Shown: positions 26,749 through 35,809 of the stretch, piece by piece
How the letters are laid out: each line of letters begins with the position of its first letter
Numbering within the stretch: the first letter of the stretch is position 1
Source of the DNA: Burkholderiaceae bacterium
GTDB taxonomy: Bacteria; Pseudomonadota; Gammaproteobacteria; Burkholderiales; Burkholderiaceae_E
Length of the DNA stretch: 64,000 nucleotides
Direction of reading: 5' to 3'
NCBI GenBank assembly: GCA_023954135.1
Contig: JAMLIN010000011.1
Coordinates: 1 to 64,000, forward strand
Position numbers and translations under genes: made by a program
Notes under the pieces: generated by a model
The model's input: the letters and a program-made list of their open reading frames with translations, nothing else
Told to the model about the DNA's origin: nothing
The model's database searches: none

Positions 26749-28434
26749 CTAGCCTTTCGTTTCCAGCAGGCGGCGGCCGATGACCTGCGCCTGGATCTCG
26801 CCGGCGCCCTCGAAGATGTTCAGGATGCGGGCGTCGCACAGCACCCGGCTGATCTCGTATTCCAGCGCGTAGCCGTTGCCGCCGTGGATCTGCAGGGCGC
26901 CGTCGGCATTGGCCCATGCGACGCGGGCGCCGAGCAGCTTGGCCATGCCCGCCTCGAGGTCGCAGCGCTCGCCGGTATCCTTGCGCCGCGCCGCGAAATA
27001 GGTGAGCTCGCGGGCGATGACCGTCTCGACCAGCATCATCGCGAACTTGTCGGCCACGCGCGGGAAGGCGGCAAGCGGCTGGCCGAACTGGCGACGATCG
27101 AGCGCATAGCGCAGGCCGAGGTCGAAGGCGTCCCAGGCCACGCCGAGCGCGCGCGCGGCGGTCTGGATGCGGGCGCTCTCGAAGGTGCGCATCAGCTGGC
27201 GGAAGCCGTGGCCGGGGTCGTCGCCGAGCAGGCCGTCGGCCGGCACCTCGAAGCCGTCGAAACCGATCTCGTACTCCTTCATGCCGCGATAGCCGAGCAC
27301 CTCGATCTCGCCGCCGCTCATGCCGGGGGCGGGGAAGGGGTCGGCTGCGGTGCCGCGCGGCTTGGGCGCGAGGAACATCGACAGGCCGTCGTGGCTGGTG
27401 GTCTCGGGGTCGGTCCGCGCGAGCAGCGTCATCATGTCGCTGCGCCCGCCGTGCGTCGACCAGGTCTTGGCGCCGTCGATGCGCCAGCCGCCGCCCGGGC
27501 GCGGGCTCGCGCGGGTGCGCAGGCTGGCGAGGTCCGAGCCGGTGTCGGGTTCGGTGAAGACGGCGCAGGGCAGGATCTCGCCGCTGGCGATGCCGGGCAG
27601 CCAGCGCTGCTTCTGGGCCTCGGTGCCCGAACCGGCGATCAGCTCGCCGGCGATCTCCGAACGGGTGCCGAGCGAGCCCACTGCGAGGAAGCCCCGCGAC
27701 AGCTCCTCGGAGACGACGCACATCGCGAGCTTGCCCATGCCGAGCCCGCCCCATTGCTCGTCGATGGTGACGCCGAAGGTGCCGAGCTCGGCCATGCCCG
27801 CGACGACCTCGTCGGGGATCAGCCGGTTCTCGAGATGCCAGCGGTGGGCGTGTGGGCGCACCTGCTCGCGGGCGAAGCGGCGGAAGGTGTCGCGGACCAT
27901 GTCGAGGGCGTCGTCGCCCAGCGACTCGTCGGGCAGATGCCCGTCGCGTATCAGGGCCGCGAGCGAGGCGCGGCGGGCCGGCGTGTTGCCGTGGGCGACC
28001 AGCCGCCGCACCGCCGGCTCGGCCAGCAACTGCGCGAGCGCGGCGTCGGCGCCGAGGTCGGCGGGCCGGGCGAACTCGAGCTGGCTCATGGGAATCCCGC
28101 CCACGATCTGCGAGAGGTATTCGCCGACGCCGATCAGGGCGATGTGCCGCTCGATCTCGCCGAGCCGGCCGCGCGCGGCGAGCCGGTCGTACCAGCCGGC
28201 GAGCTCGGTGATCGCCTGCACATAGGTGGCGGTCCAGGCGAGGCCGTGGACGGCGCGCTGGTTGGCGTCGATGCGCGCACCGCGCACCTTGCCGCCTTCG
28301 CCGACGATGCCGAGCACCGAGGTCCGGGCGGCATCGAGATAGGCGCGAGCGGCGGCCACCGCGGCCGCCAGGGTGGCGCGCTGGGCATCGCGGGAATCGT
28401 CGCCGGCACCGGCGGTCTGCGTGCGGGTATCCAT
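26749..28434 (-). CDS. methylsuccinyl-CoA dehydrogenase-like acyl-CoA dehydrogenase (Mcd)
   Basis: A 561-residue acyl-CoA dehydrogenase about 160-180 residues longer than usual. The extra N-terminal helical part (with [21 protein letters not shown] near 55-75) is the mark of (2S)-methylsuccinyl-CoA dehydrogenase of the ethylmalonyl-CoA pathway, which forms mesaconyl-C1-CoA. The common core follows: [29 protein letters not shown], and IFEGAGEIQ near the end, with the likely catalytic Glu at about 542. The ATG at 28434 is preferred over a TTG at 28440. The CoA-transferase upstream overlaps it and is itself mesaconyl-CoA transferase-like, which strengthens the assignment. Substrate specificity still rests on family resemblance. 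Confidence 0.8.
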   Translation of the reverse strand: MDTRTQTAGAGDDSRDAQRATLAAAVAAARAYLDAARTSVLGIVGEGGKVRGARIDANQRAVHGLAWTATYVQAITELAGWYDRLAARGRLGEIERHIALIGVGEYLSQIVGGIPMSQLEFARPADLGADAALAQLLAEPAVRRLVAHGNTPARRASLAALIRDGHLPDESLGDDALDMVRDTFRRFAREQVRPHAHRWHLENRLIPDEVVAGMAELGTFGVTIDEQWGGLGMGKLAMCVVSEELSRGFLAVGSLGTRSEIAGELIAGSGTEAQKQRWLPGIASGEILPCAVFTEPDTGSDLASLRTRASPRPGGGWRIDGAKTWSTHGGRSDMMTLLARTDPETTSHDGLSMFLAPKPRGTAADPFPAPGMSGGEIEVLGYRGMKEYEIGFDGFEVPADGLLGDDPGHGFRQLMRTFESARIQTAARALGVAWDAFDLGLRYALDRRQFGQPLAAFPRVADKFAMMLVETVIARELTYFAARRKDTGERCDLEAGMAKLLGARVAWANADGALQIHGGNGYALEYEISRVLCDARILNIFEGAGEIQAQVIGRRLLETKG

Positions 28435-28436
28435 GT

Positions 28437-29663
28437 TCAATCCTTTGCGATCGCGACGACGCCACGCTCGATGAGGGCGCCGATCTCGTGGTCGGCCATG
28501 CCGAGGACGCCGGCGAGGATCTCGGCGGTATGCTGGCCGAGGCGGGGCGCGGCGCCGACGTCGGTCCGCGACGAGCCCGAGTAGATCGCCGGGCTGCCGG
28601 GCGTGAGATAGGCGTGGCCGCTGGGGTGGCGCACCGTCTGCATCATCGGGTTCGCCTCGGAGAGCTCGGGCTCGGTGCGCAGCGACTCCGACAGGTCCTT
28701 GTAGGGGCCCCAGCAGACATCCTGGGCATCGAAGGCGGCCTTAAGCTCGGCATAGGGCAGCCGGCCGGTGGCGGCCTCGACGATCGGGTCGATCGCCGCC
28801 CGGTGCTCGAAGCGGGTGCCTTCGTCGCGCGCGAAGCTCACCCCGAGCCGGGCTTCGAGCTCCGCGATCGGCCCGGCGATGTCGAGCGCGGTGAGCAGGC
28901 CTCGCCACTGCTTGGGCGTGATCGCGACGACCATGACCCGCTCGCCGGTGGCGCAGCCGAAGTCGCGGCCGAAGGCGCCGAACACGCTGTTGCCGATGCG
29001 GGGACGGTCCTCGCCGGTGGTCTGCACCTCGGCGATCTGGCCGAGCATGCCGAGGGTGGAGAACGCCACCGAGGACAGCGGCAGCGCGATCTCCTGGCCT
29101 TCGCCGGTGGCGCGGCGATGGCGCTCGGCGGCGAGCAGGTGGAAGGCGCAGAGCGCCCCGGTGGCGACGTCCCAGCCCGGCATGACGTGGTTGATCGGAC
29201 CGTCGTGCCCTTCGGGGCCGGTGTTGTAGGGATAGCCGGCGACCGCGTTGATCGTGTAGTCCAGCCCGGTGGTGCCGTCGGCCCAGCCCTGGACGCGCAC
29301 CGTGATCAGGTCGGGCCGGCGGGCGGCCAGCTTGTCGTGGGCGAGAAAGCCCCCACGTGGAAAGTTGGTGACGAACAGGCCCCCGCCTTCACCGGGCGCG
29401 GTCACCAGGGCGGCGACCAGCTCGCGCCCTTCCGGGCGACCGAGATCGATCGCGATCGACTTCTTGCCCTTCTGCAGGCCTTCCCAGTACAGGCTCGGCC
29501 CGCCGTCCGGGACCCGCGGCCAGCGGTTGAAGTCGGGGCCGCCGCCGATGGGGTCGAAGCGGATCACCTCGGCCCCCATCTGGGCGAGGTGCAGGGCGCA
29601 CGAGGGTGCGGCGACGAAGGAGGCGCCCTCGATGACGCGCATGCCCTTGAGGAGTGAGTACAT
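28437..29663 (-). CDS. mesaconyl-CoA C1-C4 CoA-transferase-like (2-methylfumaryl-CoA isomerase, Mct)
   Basis: A 408-residue type III CoA-transferase. Unlike the other two copies here, it has [15 protein letters not shown] (35-49), LDYTIN (134-139) instead of the YDxxxQ motif, and MPGWD with Asp165. These match what I recall of Chloroflexus Mct, which moves CoA within one molecule from the C1 to the C4 carboxyl of mesaconate, including an Asp at position 165. Further shared stretches are [12 protein letters not shown] and [12 protein letters not shown]. It is the first gene of the two-gene operon with the Mcd-like dehydrogenase, whose product would be its substrate. Recall from memory is the only comparison made. 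Confidence 0.78.
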   Translation of the reverse strand: MYSLLKGMRVIEGASFVAAPSCALHLAQMGAEVIRFDPIGGGPDFNRWPRVPDGGPSLYWEGLQKGKKSIAIDLGRPEGRELVAALVTAPGEGGGLFVTNFPRGGFLAHDKLAARRPDLITVRVQGWADGTTGLDYTINAVAGYPYNTGPEGHDGPINHVMPGWDVATGALCAFHLLAAERHRRATGEGQEIALPLSSVAFSTLGMLGQIAEVQTTGEDRPRIGNSVFGAFGRDFGCATGERVMVVAITPKQWRGLLTALDIAGPIAELEARLGVSFARDEGTRFEHRAAIDPIVEAATGRLPYAELKAAFDAQDVCWGPYKDLSESLRTEPELSEANPMMQTVRHPSGHAYLTPGSPAIYSGSSRTDVGAAPRLGQHTAEILAGVLGMADHEIGALIERGVVAIAKD

Positions 29664-29715
29664 GAGGATTCCTGTTGCGGTGCCGGGTGGGACGATGGGA
29701 TCGCCGGGACAGGCA

Positions 29716-29739
29716 ATTATCCGACAAGGTGATTGTCGG
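29716..29739 (-). promoter_or_regulatory. operator-like inverted repeat upstream of the mct-mcd operon
   Basis: A perfect inverted repeat, CCGACAA-GGTGA-TTGTCGG (29721-29739), lies 58 bases before the CoA-transferase start. Read on the minus strand it is directly followed by GATAAT (29721-29716), a good -10 element, so the dyad occupies the -35/-10 spacer. This is a typical place for a repressor or activator. The regulator is not known. Confidence 0.5.
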
Positions 29740-29804
29740 GGAAATCGCCCGGCGCTGCCCGTCCGGAATACGGCGGCCCGGCGCGGCCGCGAGGCGGGCG
29801 CCCG

Positions 29805-30773
29805 TCAGAGCCAGCGCAGCTTGCGGAACCACCAGAACAGCACGCCGCAGGTCGACGCCATGATCCCCAGCGCGAGGGGGTAGCCGAATCGCCACTGCAG
29901 CTCCGGCATCCGCTCGAAGTTCATGCCCCAGATGCCGGCGAAGGCGGTGCAGACCGCGAAGATGCTGGCGTAGGCGGCGAGCTTCTTGGTGATCTCGCTG
30001 TCGGCGATCGTGACCATCGACAGGTTCACCTGGATGGCCGTCGTGATCGTGTCGCGCAAGGTGTCGATCTGGCCGTTGATCCGCGTCAGGTGGTCGATCA
30101 CGTCGCGGAAGTGGTCCTGCACGCCGGCGCAGAACGGCGGCACCCGTCCGCCATGGAGTCGCGACGTGCCTTCCAGCAGCGGAGCCACCGCGTGCTTGAG
30201 CAGCATGACCCGGCGCTTGAGCTCGTACAGGCGCTGGATGCTGGAGCGGACGGCGGCCTGGGCGAACATCTCCGCCTCGATGCCCTCGAGCTCGCTCTCG
30301 AAGCCGTCCAGTATCGGGAAATAGCGATCGACCACCGCGTCCATCAGCGCGTAGAGCACGAAGCCCGACCCGTGGCGCAGCAGCCCGGGCTCCTGTTCGC
30401 AGCGTCTGCGCACATTGAGAAAGCCTTGCCTGCTGCGATTGCGGATCGACAGCACGAAGTTGCTTCCGGTGAACACGGCGACCTCGCCCACGTTCAAGCC
30501 CCCCTCGGGCAGCCTTTCGACGAGGTGCATGACCGTGAACAGCATCGATCCGTAGTCCTCGATCTTCGGCCGCTGGTGGCCGTGCATCGCGTCCTCGACC
30601 GCCAGGTCGTGCAGGCCGAAAGTCGCCTGCATCACCTGCAGCTCCTGCGCCGTGGCGTCCTGGAACGCTACCCAGACGAAAGTCTGCGGTTGCCTCAGGT
30701 ACTCGTCGATCGAGTCGATCTCGACATCGGCGATCTTGTTTCCGTCGCGATAGGCGGTGCAGGTGATCAGCAT
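29805..30773 (-). CDS. corA: CorA-type magnesium/divalent cation channel
   Basis: A 322-residue inner-membrane channel with a large cytoplasmic N-terminal domain and two C-terminal membrane helices. The signature GMN is at 283-285 (GIWGMNFERMPEL), between the helices, and lines the ion entry. The C-terminus ends in basic residues (WFRKLRWL) that sit by the membrane. Length and layout are standard. It is divergent from the small heat-shock protein gene, sharing a 157-base gap. Confidence 0.93.
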   Translation of the reverse strand: MLITCTAYRDGNKIADVEIDSIDEYLRQPQTFVWVAFQDATAQELQVMQATFGLHDLAVEDAMHGHQRPKIEDYGSMLFTVMHLVERLPEGGLNVGEVAVFTGSNFVLSIRNRSRQGFLNVRRRCEQEPGLLRHGSGFVLYALMDAVVDRYFPILDGFESELEGIEAEMFAQAAVRSSIQRLYELKRRVMLLKHAVAPLLEGTSRLHGGRVPPFCAGVQDHFRDVIDHLTRINGQIDTLRDTITTAIQVNLSMVTIADSEITKKLAAYASIFAVCTAFAGIWGMNFERMPELQWRFGYPLALGIMASTCGVLFWWFRKLRWL

Positions 30774-30851
30774 GGGGCATCCGGAGCGGGGGCCGGATCG
30801 ATCGCCGGCCCGGTCGCCAGCAGTCTACCCGGGCGGCGGCAACGAAAGGGG

Positions 30852-30878
30852 CTTGAAACCTCCGCGGCCGGCCCCGAT
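30852..30878 (+). promoter_or_regulatory. sigma-32 heat-shock promoter for hsp20
   Basis: CTTGAAA (30852-30858), a 13-base spacer and CCCCGAT (30872-30878) match the sigma-32 consensus (CTTGAAA, 11-16 bases, CCCCATNT) closely. It lies 52 bases before the start of the small heat-shock protein gene and reads towards it. Confidence 0.75.
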
Positions 30879-30930
30879 CTTCCTCGCATCGGCAGGATGC
30901 CGGCCTACAGACAATGCAAGGAGAAAACCC

Positions 30931-31350
30931 ATGCCCCGACTCTCGCTCTACGATCCCTTTGCCGACGTGTTCCCGGAACTGTTCCGCGGCATGATGTCCC
31001 CCGCTTCGCAGGAGAACGGCAAGGCGCTCGAGATCCGCATCGACGTGCGTGAAACCGACGCCGACTACACGGTCTCGGCCGAGCTTCCCGGCGTTGCGAA
31101 GGACGACATCCATGTCCAGATCGACGGCAACCGCGTCGCGATCTCGGCCGAGGTGAGCAAGGAGAACGAGACCCGCGACGGCGAGCGCGTCCTGCGCAGG
31201 GAACGCTACCGCGGTGCGGTGTCGCGCAGCTTCGCGCTGGCCAGCGAGATCGACGAGGAGCGCGCCAGCGCGGCCTACGAGAACGGGATCCTGAACCTGA
31301 CGCTGCCGAAGAAGGCGGTTGCGGGCGCCAGGCGCCTGAAGGTCGCCTGA
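30931..31350 (+). CDS. small heat-shock protein, Hsp20/alpha-crystallin family
   Basis: A 139-residue holdase chaperone that binds unfolding proteins. The alpha-crystallin domain spans about residues 35-130 (EIRIDVRETDADYTVSAELPGVAKDDI; ending AAYENGILNLTLPK with the conserved A-x-x-x-N-G-x-L). The N-terminal arm is short, YDPFADVFPELF. The ATG has an AAGGAG RBS. A sigma-32 promoter stands upstream and a strong stem-loop downstream, so it appears to be a single-gene unit. Confidence 0.93.
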   Translation: MPRLSLYDPFADVFPELFRGMMSPASQENGKALEIRIDVRETDADYTVSAELPGVAKDDIHVQIDGNRVAISAEVSKENETRDGERVLRRERYRGAVSRSFALASEIDEERASAAYENGILNLTLPKKAVAGARRLKVA

Positions 31351-31368
31351 GGCGATCGTCCGCGGGCT

Positions 31369-31399
31369 CGCCCCTTCGTCCTTTCGTGGCGAAGGGGCG
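31369..31399. terminator. stem-loop between convergent hsp20 and HDOD genes
   Basis: A perfect ten-base-pair stem, CGCCCCTTCG with CGAAGGGGCG, around an 11-base loop, starts 19 bases after the hsp20 stop and 34 bases from the HDOD gene end. It lacks a clear T-run, so it may act as a bidirectional terminator or as an mRNA 3' protecting hairpin. Confidence 0.6.
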
Positions 31400-31432
31400 G
31401 CGCCTGCGCAGTCCGGAACGTCGCCGCGGCGC

Positions 31433-33079
31433 TCAGCCGAAGTCGGCGGCGCCGGCGCGCTGCATCTCGGCGATGCGGTTGCGCAATGAACGCATGCGGT
31501 CGAGCTCCACCGGGCCCGGTCCCTGCGGATCGAGGCGGTCGCGGTCGGCGAGGATGAATCCGGTCGGCCGATCCTCGACGCGCATCGGCAGGATCAGGAA
31601 GCTGCGCGCATCCCGGAAGGCGGCGGCGAACCAGCCGGGCAGCCGCTCGTGCACATTGGGTGCGCCGGTGTCCCCGATATGCAGGTCGACACCACGGTCG
31701 AGCGCCGCGTGCAGCAGGGTCGTCGCCTGGGTGCCCATGCCGACGGTGTCGCGCAGGTGCTCGATGTCCACGCCGATCGCGAGCTGCGGCCGGTAGGTTC
31801 CGGTGGCGTCGTCGCGGGCGAAGTAGCAGACCCGCGTGTAGTCCATCGCGCGGCGGATGGCGGCGAGCGCGATCGCGAGGGCCGGCAGCAGGCCGGCCGA
31901 GCGTTCGACGACCAGGGAGTCGAGCGCGCCCAGCGCAGCGGAGAGCTGCGCCGGGGGGCTGCGCTCGCCGTCGACGGTGGCTTCGAGCAGGGCGAGCGCG
32001 TCCTCGGGCGAGCCGGAGTCGGCCAGCGTCCGCTCGAGCTCGTCGGCGGGCGGCCGCGGGGCGGGCAGCGAAGCCCTGGTGCGGCCGGCGAGGTGGGATT
32101 CGAGCAGGCCTGCGCAGGACGGTACCCCGGGCGGGGTGGCGCCGATGCGCTCGATCCGGCGCACTTCCTCGGCGGTGGCCTCGATCAGGCGGTTCATCCG
32201 GCGCTCGTCGAGGTCGATCGCGCGACCGAACTTGCGGTCGACTTCGGCAAGCCGGCGCTGGCGTTCGGCCGGCGCCGGCATCAGCAGGGCGTTGGTCATG
32301 TCGGTCGCGCAGGCGATCGACAGCGGCAGCCAGTCGGCGGCGGCCTGCGGCTCGCGCGGCCGCAGCGCGGTTGCCGTGCGCAGCAGCCGGGCCAGGCGCG
32401 CCGGCATCCGCCAGGCGACTAGCGCCTCGTGGGCGATCTCCTCGAAACCGGCGCCGATCGCGCGGCTCGCGGCGACCGAGGCGTCGACGCCGTGATCCTC
32501 GGCCGCGCGCAGGATCGCGGCCAGCGCCTGCGGCGCATGGATCGCCGCCAGGAAGCGGCCGGAGTGGCCGAGCAGGGCGGCGACGGCGCCTTCCTCGGCG
32601 AGCGCCGCATGACGGGCCTCGAGCAGGCGGCGTGCGAGCGTGGCCGCGACGTTGGCCTGGGCGTACTCGGCGCGCACCAGCTGGCGATGGTCGCGATCGG
32701 GAACCTGATCGTCGAGCCGGGGCAGCGAGAGCGCGATCTCGCGCGCCTGGTCGTAGCCGAGCAGCATGACCGCCCGCGTCGCGGAGACCACCGCGTCGCC
32801 GCTGCGGGTCAGGTAGGCCGGCGAGTTCGCCGCCCGCAACAGGCGCAGGAGCATCGTCGGGTCGAAGAGCGCCAGCTCCGCGATCCGCCCGACCTCGGCC
32901 CGTGACGACAGGGCGCTGGAGGCGATCGTCGGGCCGAGCTCGCCGAGCGACGGCGGCTCGACGCCGTCATCCAGCGCCCGGCGGATCCGGGCGAGCGGGC
33001 TGCGGGCGCGGATCCGGGCCGCCCGGGCATCGTTGCCCGCGCCCGAGCCGGTCGCATCATGCCGTGCCTGGCTGTCCAC
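31433..33079 (-). CDS. HDOD domain protein with C-terminal GAF-like domain
   Basis: A 548-residue signalling-type protein starting at GTG. Residues about 35-250 form an HDOD domain (IAELALFDPTMLLRLLRAANSPAY; SATRAVMLLGYDQAREIALSL; LLGHSGRF), an HD-GYP relative that usually lacks catalytic metal ligands and takes part in regulation. The C-terminal 180 residues (ALAAIRRAMDYTRVCYFARDD; FLILPMRVEDRPTGFILADRD) look like a GAF sensor domain. Partner and signal are unknown. It is followed by no obvious operon mates and converges on hsp20. Confidence 0.82.
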   Translation of the reverse strand: MDSQARHDATGSGAGNDARAARIRARSPLARIRRALDDGVEPPSLGELGPTIASSALSSRAEVGRIAELALFDPTMLLRLLRAANSPAYLTRSGDAVVSATRAVMLLGYDQAREIALSLPRLDDQVPDRDHRQLVRAEYAQANVAATLARRLLEARHAALAEEGAVAALLGHSGRFLAAIHAPQALAAILRAAEDHGVDASVAASRAIGAGFEEIAHEALVAWRMPARLARLLRTATALRPREPQAAADWLPLSIACATDMTNALLMPAPAERQRRLAEVDRKFGRAIDLDERRMNRLIEATAEEVRRIERIGATPPGVPSCAGLLESHLAGRTRASLPAPRPPADELERTLADSGSPEDALALLEATVDGERSPPAQLSAALGALDSLVVERSAGLLPALAIALAAIRRAMDYTRVCYFARDDATGTYRPQLAIGVDIEHLRDTVGMGTQATTLLHAALDRGVDLHIGDTGAPNVHERLPGWFAAAFRDARSFLILPMRVEDRPTGFILADRDRLDPQGPGPVELDRMRSLRNRIAEMQRAGAADFG

Positions 33080-33099
33080 CGGCCGTACCGTGCGCCGGT

Positions 33100-33351
33100 T
33101 CAGGCGGTCGCGCTGCGGCCGCAGCGCTCCGGGCGCCAGATGCGCTCGGTCGAGGCCGGGAACTTCGCGAGCCGGTCGGCCGGTCGGCGCGGGCGCCGCA
33201 CGAGCTCACCGCCGCAGTTGGGGCAGCGGCCGTTCATGGTCTCGGCGCAGTCGGCGCAGAAGGTGCACTCGAAGCTGCAGATCCGCGCCTGGTCGCTCTC
33301 GGGCGGCAGGTCACGATCGCAGCATTCGCAGCCGGGGCGCAAGGCAAGCAT
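33100..33351 (-). CDS. DUF1272 small cysteine-rich protein
   Basis: An 83-residue protein with a dense set of cysteines (GCECCDRDLPPES, ICSFECTFCADCA, GRCPNCGGELVRRPRRP), the full pattern of DUF1272 proteins. The cysteines should hold two zinc ions. The family is widespread in proteobacteria and its function is unknown. The C-terminal 25 residues after RRPRRPA are less conserved. It is easily missed because a long open frame in the same register runs through it; the ATG at 33351 gives the family N-terminus. It ends 21 bases before the start codon of the HDOD gene on the same strand. Confidence 0.85.
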   Translation of the reverse strand: MLALRPGCECCDRDLPPESDQARICSFECTFCADCAETMNGRCPNCGGELVRRPRRPADRLAKFPASTERIWRPERCGRSATA

Positions 33352-33482
33352 GTCGGGGTCTCCCTGGCGGCGGGCCGGATGCCCGCGCGAACCGCCATCA
33401 TCGCCGCCCGACAGGTGGATTGCCAAGCGCCGCGACCGGCGCGGCCTGGCCGCCCCCCGGTTCGCGGGCTCTCCCCGGGGTG

Positions 33483-34436
33483 TCATGCCCGGTCGCGGCG
33501 CGCCGGCCGTGGAGCGCCGCGACGCCCGGCACGCGGGGCGGGCCGGGAGGGGTCGTAGTCGCGCAGGGCATCGAGCAGCGCCAGCCCGGCCGCGGGCAGG
33601 CCGGCGACGTCGCGCACCAGAGCGTAGCGCTCGCGGACCCGCCAGGGGTCGGCAAGCTCCACCAGGGCGATGCCCAGCGCCGCCTGGTTGCGGCGGGCGG
33701 CCGATTCCGGGACCACGCCGACGCCGACGCCGGTCGCGACGATCCGGCAGACCGCATCGAAGCTGTTGACCCGCACGCGCACCTGCATCGGCTTGCCGAG
33801 GTTTTCGCTGACCTCGGTCAGGAAGGCCTGCAGGGTGCTCCCGGAATACATGCCGATCAGGTCGCAGTCGAGCACCTCGGCGAACTCCACCCGCTTGCGC
33901 CGGGCGAAGCGGTGGCCGGCGGCGGTGGTGAGCACGAGCTGGTCGGTGCTGAAGTGCACCGCCTCCAGGCCGAGGGTATCGACCCGGCTCGACACGATCC
34001 CGATGTCGGCGCGGCCCTCGAGCACGCCCTGGGCGATGTCGGCGTTCGGCTTTTCCTGCAGCTCGACATTGATGCGCGGGTTGCCCGCCAGCACCCGCGG
34101 CAGGATCGCCGGCAGGATGTCCGAGACCGCGGTGGTGTTGGCGAAGATGCGCAGATGGCCGCGCAGGCCGCCGCCGTACTCCTGGAGGTCGGCGCGCAGG
34201 CCATCGACCTGGCGCAGGATGGCGCGGGCATGGTGCAGGAATGCCTCGCCGGGCGGGGTGAGCCGCACGCCGCGCGCTTCGCGCAGCAGCAGGGGCAGGC
34301 CGGCCTGGGCCTCGAGCGCGCGGATCCGCGCGCTTGCCGCGGCGAGCGAGAGATGCTGGCGGGCCGCCGCCCGGGTGAGCTTGCGCTCCTCGGCGACGGC
34401 GACGAACAGCCGCAGGTCGGACAGGTCGAACTGCAT
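33483..34436 (-). CDS. LysR-family regulator of the itaconate-like cluster (RipR-like position)
   Basis: A 317-residue LysR regulator: N-terminal helix-turn-helix (residues 3-62, LRLFVAVAEERKLTRAAARQHLS) and a periplasmic-binding-like effector domain. It is divergent from the acyl-CoA dehydrogenase that opens the itaconate-type cluster and has a perfect T-N11-A dyad 29 bases upstream of its start. In Pseudomonas aeruginosa the itaconate genes have a LysR regulator (RipR) at the same place, so a similar role, sensing itaconate or a CoA ester, is inferred. Confidence 0.85.
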   Translation of the reverse strand: MQFDLSDLRLFVAVAEERKLTRAAARQHLSLAAASARIRALEAQAGLPLLLREARGVRLTPPGEAFLHHARAILRQVDGLRADLQEYGGGLRGHLRIFANTTAVSDILPAILPRVLAGNPRINVELQEKPNADIAQGVLEGRADIGIVSSRVDTLGLEAVHFSTDQLVLTTAAGHRFARRKRVEFAEVLDCDLIGMYSGSTLQAFLTEVSENLGKPMQVRVRVNSFDAVCRIVATGVGVGVVPESAARRNQAALGIALVELADPWRVRERYALVRDVAGLPAAGLALLDALRDYDPSRPAPRAGRRGAPRPARRDRA

Positions 34437-34464
34437 GGCCGATCATAGCGGTTCCGGCCGAGGT

Positions 34465-34479
34465 TTCGGAGATTCCGAA
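34465..34479. promoter_or_regulatory. LysR-type T-N11-A dyad
   Basis: TTCGGA-GAT-TCCGAA is a perfect six-base inverted repeat and contains the classic T-N11-A signature of LysR binding sites. It is in the 186-base gap between the LysR gene and the acyl-CoA dehydrogenase gene, nearer the regulator, where the autoregulatory recognition site is usually found. Confidence 0.6.
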
Positions 34480-34622
34480 GGGTCGGTATCGAATTCAGTG
34501 ATTGTGCGCGGGGCCGGGCGGCGCGACGATTCGCCCCGTGGCCGCATCGACGCGGCCAGCCCGGTTACGATAGCCGGTCCGCGAGAAGAAACGCGCCTGC
34601 GCGCCCGACGAGAGACACCACG

Positions 34623-35786
34623 ATGATCCACCAGACTCCCGACCGCTTCCAGGAAATGCGCGATGCGCTGCGCGACCTCTGCGCCGAGTTCCCCGACGAA
34701 TACCATCGCCAGATCGATGCCGACCGCGCCTATCCCGAGGCCTTCGTCGACGCGCTTACCAAGGCCGGCTGGCTGGCGGCGCTGATCCCCGCCGAGTACG
34801 GCGGATCCGGCCTGGGCCTGGCCGAGGCCTCGGTGATCATGGAGGAGATCAACCGCGCCGGCGGCAATGCGGGCGCCTGCCACGGCCAGATGTACAACAT
34901 GGGCACCCTGCTGCGTCATGGCTCCGAGGCGCAGAAGAAGCTGTTCCTGCCGAAGATCGCCACCGGCGAGTGGCGGCTGCAGTCGATGGGCGTGACCGAG
35001 CCGACCACCGGCACCAACACCACCGAGATCAAGACGGTGGCGGTGAAGAAGGGCGATCGCTACGTCGTCAACGGCCAGAAGGTCTGGATCTCGCGGATCC
35101 AGCATTCCGAGTGGATGATCCTGCTCGCGCGCACCACGCCGATGGATCAGGTCAAGCGCAAGTCCGAGGGCATGACGATCTTCCTCGTCGACCTGCGCCA
35201 GGCCGAGAAGTCGGGCATGACGGTGCGGCCGATCCGCAACATGGTCAACCACGAAACCAACGAGCTCTTCTTCGAGGATCTGGAGATTCCGGCCGAGAAC
35301 ATGATCGGCAAGGAAGGCATGGGCTTTCGCTACATCCTCGACGGGCTCAACGCCGAGCGCACCCTGATCGCGGCCGAGTGCATCGGCGACGGCTACTGGT
35401 TCATGGACAAGATGACGCAGTACGCCAAGGACCGGGTGGTGTTCGGACGGCCGATCGGCCAGAACCAGGGTGTGTCGTTCCCGATCGCCGAGTCCTACAT
35501 CGAGATCGAGGCGGCCAACCTGATGCGCTTCCGGGCCTGCGAGCTGTTCGATGCGCACAAGCCCTGCGGCGCCGAGGCCAACATGGCGAAATACCTCGCC
35601 GCCAAGGCATCCTTCGAGGCGGCCAACGTCTGCCTGCAGACGCACGGCGGCTTCGGCTTCGCGCACGAGTACGACGTCGAGCGCAAGTTCCGCGAGACCC
35701 GGCTCTACCAGGTGGCGCCGATCTCGACCAACCTGATCTACAGTTTCATCGCGGAGCATGTCCTCGGACTGCCCCGCTCGTTCTGA
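34623..35786 (+). CDS. acyl-CoA dehydrogenase of the itaconate-type cluster
   Basis: A 387-residue acyl-CoA dehydrogenase with the standard domains: SMGVTEPTTGTNTTEIKTVAV (substrate/FAD loop, here with Thr replacing Gly-Ser), VNGQKVWISRIQHS, RVVFGRPIGQNQGV, THGGFGFAHEYDVERKFRE. The C-terminal helix has YQVAPIS in place of the usual EGT, so the base is probably Glu in LNAERTLIAAE, as in isovaleryl-CoA-type enzymes. The itaconate cluster of P. aeruginosa also includes an acyl-CoA dehydrogenase whose role is not essential to the three core steps; methylsuccinyl-CoA or a related ester is a reasonable guess. The CoA-transferase follows after 23 bases. Confidence 0.85.
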   Translation: MIHQTPDRFQEMRDALRDLCAEFPDEYHRQIDADRAYPEAFVDALTKAGWLAALIPAEYGGSGLGLAEASVIMEEINRAGGNAGACHGQMYNMGTLLRHGSEAQKKLFLPKIATGEWRLQSMGVTEPTTGTNTTEIKTVAVKKGDRYVVNGQKVWISRIQHSEWMILLARTTPMDQVKRKSEGMTIFLVDLRQAEKSGMTVRPIRNMVNHETNELFFEDLEIPAENMIGKEGMGFRYILDGLNAERTLIAAECIGDGYWFMDKMTQYAKDRVVFGRPIGQNQGVSFPIAESYIEIEAANLMRFRACELFDAHKPCGAEANMAKYLAAKASFEAANVCLQTHGGFGFAHEYDVERKFRETRLYQVAPISTNLIYSFIAEHVLGLPRSF

Positions 35787-35809
35787 GGCAACGGACCGGG
35801 ACGCGAGAA

